This document shows positions 57,590 through 64,000 of a DNA stretch of 64,000 bases, one piece after another. Below the pieces are notes generated by a model. It was not told where the DNA came from. It saw only the letters and a program-made list of their open reading frames with translations, and searched no databases. The stretch's first letter is position 1, and the number at the start of each line of letters is the position of its first letter. This DNA comes from Sphingobium ummariense RL-3 (lineage in GTDB: Bacteria; Pseudomonadota; Alphaproteobacteria; Sphingomonadales; Sphingomonadaceae): the NCBI RefSeq assembly GCF_000447205.1, contig NZ_AUWY01000023.1, positions 71,850 to 135,849 of the forward strand, given 5' to 3'. Both the position numbers and the translations under genes were made by a program.

Positions 57590-57799
57590 CACCAACGGAT
57601 ATGTTCGGCGAATATGATGCTATCGATTTTGTGTCATCGTTGAGCACAGCCCGACGCTTGATTGCGTGAGCGAGTAGGAACTCCAGCCACACGTTCTCTG
57701 GATCTGGCCGTTGCAGCGTCCACTTGGATTGCAGGCGTGATCGCAACCGCGGTGCAGGGCCACCAACCAGAGGTAGCGTGGGCGTGGCTGATCGACCTT
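57590..57799 (-). pseudogene. Possible remnant of a GNAT toxin gene
   Basis: One minus-strand reading contains LLAHAIKRRAVLNDDTKSIA followed by SYSPNISVGA. This resembles the acetyl-CoA-binding helix and following strand (LLxdAlxRxxxLnxxIASyavvVDA) of GNAT-fold toxins of the DUF1778-GNAT toxin-antitoxin type. The N-terminal two thirds expected of such a toxin (about 165 residues) are missing and the end breaks up. It lies directly after the DUF1778-like fragment, where such a toxin gene is expected. The match is by eye and could be chance. Confidence 0.3.
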
Positions 57800-57952
57800 T
57801 CACGACACAACCCGGCGCCTATGCTCAGCGAAAGCTCGCCGGAGGCGCTTGTTTGGTGCGCCCGGTCTTGCGAGCACATTTAGGAAGACCGCGCGATCCT
57901 GCTCGGACAGGATGATCGATTCCTCATAATCGGGGCGTCGGCTATACGTCAT
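57800..57952 (-). pseudogene. Truncated DUF1778 (RHH) antitoxin
   Basis: The 50-codon frame encodes MTYSRRPDYEESIILSEQDR and then AVFLNVLARPGAPNKRLRRA with a basic tail. The L-S-E-Q-D-R-A-x-F-L-N-x-L-x-x-P-x-x-P-N-x-x-L-R-R-A pattern is the C-terminal half of DUF1778 antitoxins (TacA/AtaR type). The N-terminal ribbon-helix-helix DNA-binding half is absent, and a stop codon (TAA) lies in frame six codons before the ATG. DUF1778 antitoxins normally pair with a GNAT toxin just downstream. It is probably non-functional. Confidence 0.55.
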
Positions 57953-58273
57953 CTCAGCAGTCTCAAATTATGCGTCAGTCAGAATTTCCGTCAATCAATG
58001 GAATTTTTCAAGCGCGGCTGGCGGCTTGTATGACCAGAAGGTCAGCGTCCGCCGACAGAGCCGACATCCGACCGCTCGAACCGGCCCCTCAAAACCCGCC
58101 CTTTATTCATCAGGCTGTCCCGGCATACGTATCTGACTTGTCATAACGCCAATTGGCTCTGCGTGCTCATTCTGCTCATACGGCTAAGAGAGCTGCTCTC
58201 GTTTAGCTAAGTAGTCAGGGGGAATGGATAGCCGAGCTCGAAATTTAACGTTCAAACTAGTATCGAGTTGACC

Positions 58274-61200
58274 ATGACTAGGAAGGCCACCCACGACCGC
58301 CATGGATCCCACGCCGGTCGCGGTTTTCGCTACCAGGACGCTGTGGCTGTCATGCTAGCTCTCCGGATCTGGGCCAACCTCGATCCGCGCGCAACCATTG
58401 TCCCCGAAGGCAATGACGACATCGAACGGCGTTCCGCCGCCGGCAGCGAGCTCGTCCAGGTCAAGAGCCGGCGCGAGGACCTCGGTGAGCTGCCGCTGGC
58501 GAGCGCTAGAAACTACATCACTGAGCTCTGGGACCGGCACGATAAGTTCACGCCGCACGCATCTCGGCTCGAGCTGATCCTCGAACAAGGCATCATCGAC
58601 CACGAAACCTCGGCGGATGGCGGCATAGTGCCGAGCGCGAAGCTGGCCTCTAAGCTGCCCGGCAACGCGCGGGGCAAGGGATTGCTGGCCAAGACCGACG
58701 TCCGGCAGGTGTCCTCTCCAAACGCCGACTCGATCGCGATTATCATGGACCGCACCGGCTGCGCGCCGATCGTCGCTGCACTCAGCGTCGCTCAGCTCCT
58801 GCACGAGGTCGGGACGCTTGCAGACGACAATGGGCGCCTTAAGCCGGACACCTATCGCGGCCTCTCGACTAGCGATACCGACCGCATCGTCACCCACACG
58901 CTGGCGGCTACCGATGTCGAGGCGATCCAGGCGGCACTGCGTAACGGAGCGTGCGAACCGGCGGACTTCCTAACGCCGCTCGACGACTCCGAATTCTACC
59001 TTGGTGTCGATGTCCAGCCCGGACATGTCGCTGCCGGGCTGGTCGTTCCCCGATTGCAGCCCCGCGAGGCGCTGGCCCGCGGCCTTGAGAGCCGCGGCGC
59101 CGCGCTCGTCGCCGGTCCATCTGGTGCCGGCAAGTCTGCGATCATGTGGGACACCGCCTATTCCCTGCGCCACACGATCAGATGGTATCGTCTGCTTCGC
59201 ATCGATCAGAACGACCTGCCCGCCCTCCGGCAACTCGTCCGCACCCTTCTGGCGAACCCCGATAGCCCTATCGGCTTCGTAGTCGACGACATCGGGCGGC
59301 GGGGCACTGAGGGTTGGGACGCCCTGACGCTCGAGTTCGCGGCGGTGCCGGGCGTCGTTCTCCTTGGCTCGATCCGCGAGGAGGATCTTTTCCTCCTCCA
59401 AGGCCGTTCGCGTGCTGCGGAGGTGCGCGCCGAGCCAGACAAGGACCTCGCCCGCCGGATCTTCGAGGAGCTGAAGCACACTGGCAGGACCGAATGGGCC
59501 GGTTGGCAGGAGCCATGGAATCGAAGCCGGGGCTTGGTGCTTGAATATGTCCACGTGCTGACCGCCGGGCGGAGGTTCGAAGAGACGCTCGCTGGACAGG
59601 TGGATGCTAGGCAGAGCGACCCGGCAAGAGCGCCCGAGCTGTCCATCCTGCGGGTCGTGGCGCTGACCGGCGCGGCGGGTGCCAGCGCCAACGCCGATCG
59701 GCTTCCCGCTGTCCTGTCGTTCCCCGAAGAGGATGTCGGCCGCAACCTGCGCCGTCTCGTCGACGAGCATCTCGTCCGCGTGGATTTAGACGGCGGGCTA
59801 GCCGGTCTCCACCAGCTGCGATCCGCAGAACTGGTGCGCCTGACGCACGCGGTCCCGCCGCCAACGATCGCGACCACGTTCGCCCGGGCGGTCGGCACAG
59901 TTTCGTCGAGCGATCTCGAGCCTCTGACCGCCGATGGCATGCGCAACCGCAGTGTCAGCCAGGATGCCGCCATCGCGGCGCTCAGCGCGAGGATCCAGAG
60001 CGACCTGAGCCTCGAGACGCTCACGGCAGCACTTCGTGGCCTCGGGACGGCGTGGATCGCAAACGCCGTCGATGCCTGGCTGGCGACGGAGAACGTGCAA
60101 GCCCTCCCACCGACGCAGGTCGGCACCGCTGCGATGTTCGGGTTGGCAGGGACCACGATCCCAGCGATCAACGAGGCACTCGGGAACGCGATGGCCGCAG
60201 CTGCAGAACTCGTTCAGATGCGTACGGACACCACCGGCGATCCTAGACACGCACTCCTTGAAGCTCTGCCAGCTCCCTTGCTCAACGAGATGATCTCGGG
60301 CGCCACGGACGCGGTAGAGCTTGACCAGTTCCTGTCTTCACTGAACGGCATGCCGCTGCACCCGACCGTCCGCTCCGCATTGGCGACGAGACCGGTCGAC
60401 CTGCTCGCGGCACCGATCGATGGCGTCGTGCGCCTACTTGGGACACTCGCTATCCTCGACCGGAATGAGGCAATCGCATGGAGCGATGCCATCGGGGAAC
60501 AAGAGCTTGTCGACCGGATGCCCCATGAGATCGCGTGGGCGACGGAACCAACGTTCGAAGAGTCTCCCGATGGCCGGGTGATACGTTGCGACTATAACGA
60601 AATTGGCGTTCCCGGCGAGGACGGTACCCATGACAAGGTGGTGCGGATCTGCGAAGTGGCGCTAGCGCTCTCCCCACGATCGGACATCGCCGCTTCTGCC
60701 GCGAGAGCACCGAACGGAGAGGTCGTCCAGTTCGGTGGCTTGCCCCTTGCGGAGAAGCAGATACCGCGCGCGAACCTGCCGTCGGCAGCACTGCCGGAAT
60801 GGAACCGCCGCTGGCGCGACGCGATCGCGATCCGCGTCGCCGCGCCGACCTATAGTGGATACCTCGCGCAGGCCGTGGAGCTTCTCGACCGCCTCGCACC
60901 TGCACTGGACCGCGTCCTCAATCTCATCATCCGCGGTAAGAGCGTCTCCGATGCGCAGTTGACCGCCATGAACAGCGTCCACGAAGCCGCCCGCGAGCTG
61001 ACCCCGCCTGTAATCGCGTCCTCGGTCGCGACCGGCGAGGGATCAGGGGAGTTCAACGCCAACGTTACGAAGCTGCAGAACCTGCTGTTTGCGGGCAGTG
61101 CCGACGTCTGTAGGCGTTTCTACCAGCTGCCAGAGGGCGCCGGTGCCTTCATCGCTTGGATCGCCGACCTGATCAAAAGCGCCGATGAGGCCGGCACGCA

Positions 61201-62110
61201 GGAACCGTGGGAACTCGTCGGCGGCGCGCCTGCCGGTCTCGGCAAGATCCGTGAGATCCTCGTTCGCGTCAGGATCATCGCGGGCGATGCTGCCGGGGGA
61301 ACTGCGCATCCGGGCGTGAAATCCGCCACGCTCCTCGGCAAGGCAAAACCCCACAACGCGCTCCGTCTTGTCGCCTCAGTGGTCGAGAAGCGGATGGCGA
61401 CGGCGCGCAACGAGCTGGCAGCATCGATCCAGTCCCAACTCGAAGACGACGGCGTTGACGCTCTGGTTCATGTCCTGGAAGACCCCGACGGAATCCTCCC
61501 ATGGCCACCCAGCAAGGTGCTCGTCGTGATCCCAGTGATTTCGCAGATGGAAATCGAGAGTTACGCGATCGCAACGCTAACCGCCCGTCAAGCCGTTCCA
61601 GACGACATCAGGCTCACGGTGATGCCGAGCGTCGACGGACGGGTGCTGCCGACGCGTAGCGTCAGCGGCTATGAGACGCTGCTACCTCTCCCCGACGAGG
61701 CCGACATCTGGATCGAGAAACTCGACCTCCCCGCATTCCGCGCGGAAATCTCGCCGATCCTGAACTTGGCGGTGGCGAAGGCATCGGCCTTACAGTCGAT
61801 GGACCGTCTCAATCTAGGCATCCCCGGTCGCCCCCATGTCGAACTGGAAGCACGCAAGACGCTCGAGGATGAGCTCGCCTCGACGCGAGACCTACTGGTG
61901 GCGAAGGTCGACGATCTCGACCCAGAAGGCTCAGCCCTCGCTTTATCTCTGCTTGACCGCATCCGCTCTGGCGAGACCAGCTTCGCGGATAGCGTCCAGG
62001 AGTTCACTGTGAGCCAAGTGCCGAACGAGGTTATTCAAGAACTATCCGGCTTGCAGATTGCACTCGACGACGCCGAGTTCGAGTGCAGCAGGGCAGGATG
62101 CAGGAGCTGA
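58274..62110 (+). CDS. Large nuclease-NTPase protein, Avs/STAND-like anti-phage candidate
   Basis: The 1278-residue protein has no simple annotation. Its N-terminus (about 15-200) looks like a DUF4297/Cap4-type PD-(D/E)xK nuclease: GRGFRYQDAVAV at 15-26, then E45, D48-D49 and Q62-V63-K64, the usual acidic-acidic-QxK order. A P-loop NTPase core (about 265-500) has Walker A GPSGAGKS at 281-288 and Walker B FVVDDIG at 335-341. The remaining ~780 residues are mainly helical with no repeat I can recognise. Effector nuclease, then STAND-like ATPase, then a long sensor is the layout of Avs and related NLR-like defence proteins. ATG 58274 is chosen; an upstream TTG (58268) is possible. A small gene follows after 101 bp. 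Function is inferred, not shown. Confidence 0.7.
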   Translation: MTRKATHDRHGSHAGRGFRYQDAVAVMLALRIWANLDPRATIVPEGNDDIERRSAAGSELVQVKSRREDLGELPLASARNYITELWDRHDKFTPHASRLELILEQGIIDHETSADGGIVPSAKLASKLPGNARGKGLLAKTDVRQVSSPNADSIAIIMDRTGCAPIVAALSVAQLLHEVGTLADDNGRLKPDTYRGLSTSDTDRIVTHTLAATDVEAIQAALRNGACEPADFLTPLDDSEFYLGVDVQPGHVAAGLVVPRLQPREALARGLESRGAALVAGPSGAGKSAIMWDTAYSLRHTIRWYRLLRIDQNDLPALRQLVRTLLANPDSPIGFVVDDIGRRGTEGWDALTLEFAAVPGVVLLGSIREEDLFLLQGRSRAAEVRAEPDKDLARRIFEELKHTGRTEWAGWQEPWNRSRGLVLEYVHVLTAGRRFEETLAGQVDARQSDPARAPELSILRVVALTGAAGASANADRLPAVLSFPEEDVGRNLRRLVDEHLVRVDLDGGLAGLHQLRSAELVRLTHAVPPPTIATTFARAVGTVSSSDLEPLTADGMRNRSVSQDAAIAALSARIQSDLSLETLTAALRGLGTAWIANAVDAWLATENVQALPPTQVGTAAMFGLAGTTIPAINEALGNAMAAAAELVQMRTDTTGDPRHALLEALPAPLLNEMISGATDAVELDQFLSSLNGMPLHPTVRSALATRPVDLLAAPIDGVVRLLGTLAILDRNEAIAWSDAIGEQELVDRMPHEIAWATEPTFEESPDGRVIRCDYNEIGVPGEDGTHDKVVRICEVALALSPRSDIAASAARAPNGEVVQFGGLPLAEKQIPRANLPSAALPEWNRRWRDAIAIRVAAPTYSGYLAQAVELLDRLAPALDRVLNLIIRGKSVSDAQLTAMNSVHEAARELTPPVIASSVATGEGSGEFNANVTKLQNLLFAGSADVCRRFYQLPEGAGAFIAWIADLIKSADEAGTQEPWELVGGAPAGLGKIREILVRVRIIAGDAAGGTAHPGVKSATLLGKAKPHNALRLVASVVEKRMATARNELAASIQSQLEDDGVDALVHVLEDPDGILPWPPSKVLVVIPVISQMEIESYAIATLTARQAVPDDIRLTVMPSVDGRVLPTRSVSGYETLLPLPDEADIWIEKLDLPAFRAEISPILNLAVAKASALQSMDRLNLGIPGRPHVELEARKTLEDELASTRDLLVAKVDDLDPEGSALALSLLDRIRSGETSFADSVQEFTVSQVPNEVIQELSGLQIALDDAEFECSRAGCRS

Positions 62111-62211
62111 ATCGCTTTCAATTGGGTCGCTCGCCTATCCGGGGCAGCTGTTTCTTGAGAAGCGAATGATCGCCGATAATGTGCGCCAGCATATGAAGAT
62201 GAGGTGGGTCG

Positions 62212-62487
62212 ATGGCAATGGGTCCGAAGCGGCGCGAAAACAATGATCTTATGCGTCTGCATGTCCGTATCGATGGCGAGGCGGATATCAACGCGATCTG
62301 CTACGTGCTGAGGGGACTGTTCGCCGCAAATGGCAACAGCGATGGCCAGACCAAGTCGAATCAACAGTTCCGTCGCGGCGTCGTCGTCACGTTCGGGAGC
62401 GGGCCTCTCGCCGGCCTTTTCCTCGATAGCGTAGAGCAAGTGATCCGCAAACGGGTTCGCAACCGCATTCAGTTCGACCGGCGCTAG
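62212..62487 (+). CDS. Uncharacterised 91-residue protein downstream of the large NTPase
   Basis: I do not recognise this protein. It starts MAMGPKRRENNDLMRLHVRI, has an N-terminal strand-like segment, a helix (INAICYVLRGLFAAN), a polar loop, a second strand (RRGVVVTFGSG) and a basic helix (VEQVIRKRVRNRIQ). This alternation suggests a small alpha/beta domain. The ATG is preceded by GAGGTGGG, a good ribosome-binding site, and it lies 101 bp after the large NTPase gene in the same direction, so co-transcription is plausible. A reading on the opposite strand also looks protein-like, so coding status is not certain. Confidence 0.55.
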   Translation: MAMGPKRRENNDLMRLHVRIDGEADINAICYVLRGLFAANGNSDGQTKSNQQFRRGVVVTFGSGPLAGLFLDSVEQVIRKRVRNRIQFDRR

Positions 62488-62738
62488 CCCATTCTGAACG
62501 GCCGGTTCCGGGCAAGGCGTCCGGAAGACCAAACGACTTAAATTGGGGCGCGTTGCTGCCAACCGGCTTTTTGGCGGGCAAGCGGCAGTCAAGCAGAAGC
62601 TGCCGTTGGAAACTCGACCGGCGAGCGACGCTTTTGAGTCGGGAGCCGCCGCTTTCCGGCAGAAACTGACGCCGTGTCCGCCGACATAGCTGCCATTCCA
62701 AGCTCGACCTGGCTGCCCACAGTGTGTTTAGCGTTAGA

Positions 62739-63812
62739 TCAGTAGCGGCGCTGCGCTCGCGGGATGACGCCGACCGGCGTACCAGCCGGATCGAGGCCGA
62801 TGACCATGTTGACCTTTTTTTCTGTTAGTCGATCGATAGCCAAAGCTAGTGCCGTGCTTGCCGGCATCGCTACCCAAGTCTCACTCACGTCAATCGTGGT
62901 CAAAAGGTGTTTTACGGTATGCTCGACTGGAGCAACGAGGCCATCGGTCGTCTTTGCCGCCGCAGCGAGATATTGGATAAGTTCGATAGGTCCAAACGCC
63001 GCTGTCACTACGCCGTCGCCGTCAATGCAGATCGCCACTTGGTGCTTACGGTCGAATTGCTCAGAGACATGCTCAAGGGTGGTCGCTTCCGTGACCTCTA
63101 CGTAGTCCGGAGCCAGTCTGGTTTGGAGCGAGACGAAGCCCGCGGCAGGTCCGCGCGGGCGAGTGCGGATAATTGCGCTAACGGTAGAATGGTGTTTGAG
63201 CCATGCTGCGGTTTCGGTGCACCTCAGGCGAACTAACTCGACGATTTTTGCGTGTACATCCGTGATGTTGAGATCGAGTACTGGTTCGTGATGGGCGACA
63301 CGGTTGCGAAATCGATTGATCGCTTTGGCCATGGACTGGACGTCGTGGCGGCTGGTTCCACGTGCTATGTTTGGAAAGACAATATTGAGACTCGTTCGCC
63401 AGAGATTGCCGTATTCAGGTCTCAGAAGATTTGACCAAAAATCGAAGGTGAGCTCAGCGACAACCTGACTGTGCGTTGCTCCTGGTCCTGCCCGGGCGAT
63501 AGCCTTCTGCAGGGTGGCCAAGCCTTCCGGCATTAGTACTGTGTTGCAGAATTGAGGGTCGAGATGCCAGCTGTGGCCATGGCGCGCCTTCAGAAGAGCA
63601 TCAATTGCGTTGCGTAGGGTTACTTCAACTACCCCGAGCGGGTACATGAACGCCTTTGCTACCCGCGCGTTATAGAGGTATAGCGCGAGCGCGTAGCCTT
63701 CATTTTGACCGCCTTTTGACAGATAGGTCGCAAAGCGAGGCTCCGATAGCGAGGCCCTGATTGCGGCGACCTGAGGTGGCAGATTGGGGTAGGGTACTTG
63801 ACTTTCAGCCAT
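62739..63812 (-). CDS. Abi-family HEPN protein with C-terminal CBS-like pair
   Basis: The 357-residue protein has an Abi_2/AbiD-F-like part (about 25-205): RVAKAFMYPLGVVEVTLRNA, VVAELTFDFWSNLL, and the HEPN RNase motif R169-N170-x3-H174 in RFRNRVAHHEP. Such proteins act as toxic RNases in abortive infection. The C-terminal part (about 230-355) looks like two CBS-type units, with IDGDGVVTAAFGPIELIQYL in the first and MVIGLDPAGTPVGVI in the second; CBS pairs bind adenine nucleotides or c-di-AMP. ATG 63812 is chosen; an upstream extension lacks family similarity. Codons here are noticeably more AT-rich than in the rest of the window. It converges on the small gene. Confidence 0.75.
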   Translation of the reverse strand: MAESQVPYPNLPPQVAAIRASLSEPRFATYLSKGGQNEGYALALYLYNARVAKAFMYPLGVVEVTLRNAIDALLKARHGHSWHLDPQFCNTVLMPEGLATLQKAIARAGPGATHSQVVAELTFDFWSNLLRPEYGNLWRTSLNIVFPNIARGTSRHDVQSMAKAINRFRNRVAHHEPVLDLNITDVHAKIVELVRLRCTETAAWLKHHSTVSAIIRTRPRGPAAGFVSLQTRLAPDYVEVTEATTLEHVSEQFDRKHQVAICIDGDGVVTAAFGPIELIQYLAAAAKTTDGLVAPVEHTVKHLLTTIDVSETWVAMPASTALALAIDRLTEKKVNMVIGLDPAGTPVGVIPRAQRRY

Positions 63813-64000
63813 TCTTGCGCCTATTAAGCTCCTAGCAGTCGAAGTGGCCCCACTGGCGAAAGCTATGCGCCCTCGGCACGGATTATACGGCACCAGGTCA
63901 GGCTATGCCTCACCTGGTGTTTTCGTACCTGCTCCAAAAATGCGCGATTAATGCACATCAAAGCAGGCATACCAACCTTCCCTCAAGACCAGACCTCGGC

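Larger units (their letters stand above)
57472..58273. other. 802-bp non-coding and decayed stretch after tRNA-Gly
   Basis: I see no intact gene. It holds a terminator after the tRNA, an inverted pair TGCTTCCCCG/CGGGGAAGCA (57523-57558), scraps of a toxin-antitoxin pair on the minus strand, and about 310 bp of AT-richer sequence before the large NTPase gene, which should contain that gene's promoter. No convincing -35/-10 pair stands out. No integrase, transposase or direct repeat of the tRNA 3' end was found here. Confidence 0.5.

Noticed and set aside
57408..57803. 131-codon minus-strand frame ending over tRNA-Gly.
   Set aside because: Its C-terminus (GIRTLDPNLGKV) is the tRNA gene read backwards, a frequent false annotation. 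Only the middle part, resembling a GNAT toxin scrap, was kept as a pseudogene.
62035..62592. 185-codon minus-strand frame opposite the small gene downstream of the large NTPase.
   Set aside because: It overlaps the end of the large gene and the small gene, has no ribosome-binding site at a sensible start, and the plus-strand gene has one. It remains a weak alternative.

Overview
This GC-rich window has the gene content and order of a sphingomonad (Alphaproteobacteria, Sphingomonadaceae). Pointers are a divergent ftsE / zinc-ribbon membrane protein pair, a J-protein-cobS-OsmC-cobT cluster, a serC-serA-hisZ-purA neighbourhood, an aroC-fabI-brkB-cbpA neighbourhood, DivK, and a Tat-exported PhoX lipoprotein. 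About 57 kb looks like ordinary chromosome; the last ~6.5 kb, behind a tRNA-Gly gene, looks like an accessory (defence) island.

Layout. 1-2.8 kb: start of ftsE, zinc-ribbon protein, GST, BolA, J-domain protein. 2.9-6.7 kb: cobaltochelatase genes cobS and cobT with an OsmC protein between them and a GreA/B-like protein after. 6.7-11.2 kb: Dps, GDT1-like membrane protein, L33 with a terminator-like hairpin in its leader, PhoX with a candidate Pho box, DivK. 11.2-14.5 kb: a tightly coupled run of five genes (DUF3572, HAD, RidA-like, GDPD, COG3146 acetyltransferase). 14.5-23.7 kb: MFS and APC transporters, PgeF, PhzF, AroC, FabI, BrkB, CbpA. 23.8-27.3 kb: PdxH and two dicarboxylate/amino acid symporters. 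27.3-34 kb: PurA, HisZ, SerA and SerC, interrupted by a lipase-like hydrolase on the other strand and by a palindromic repeat. 34-44 kb: extensin-like lipoprotein, LOG protein, nucleotidase, DapD, Atm1-type ABC exporter, two peptidases. 44.3 kb: tRNA-Thr. 44.5-52 kb: LysR regulator and a leucine-degradation operon whose MaoC and CitE-like members match the mycobacterial (R)-HMG-CoA/itaconate route. A DUF559 endonuclease-like gene bounded by inverted hairpin repeats is inserted in that operon. 52-57.1 kb: DUF3422 protein and a periplasmic aldehyde oxidoreductase (PaoABC type).

57.4-64 kb: tRNA-Gly(GCC), then about 800 bp of decayed sequence with a truncated DUF1778 antitoxin and a possible GNAT-toxin scrap. 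Next come a 1278-residue protein with an N-terminal PD-(D/E)xK/Cap4-like nuclease signature and a P-loop NTPase core (Avs/STAND-like architecture), a 90-residue downstream protein, and, convergent, an Abi-type HEPN protein fused to a CBS-like C-terminal pair. This cluster is the best candidate for an undescribed defence system. No integrase, CRISPR array or transposase gene is seen inside the window.
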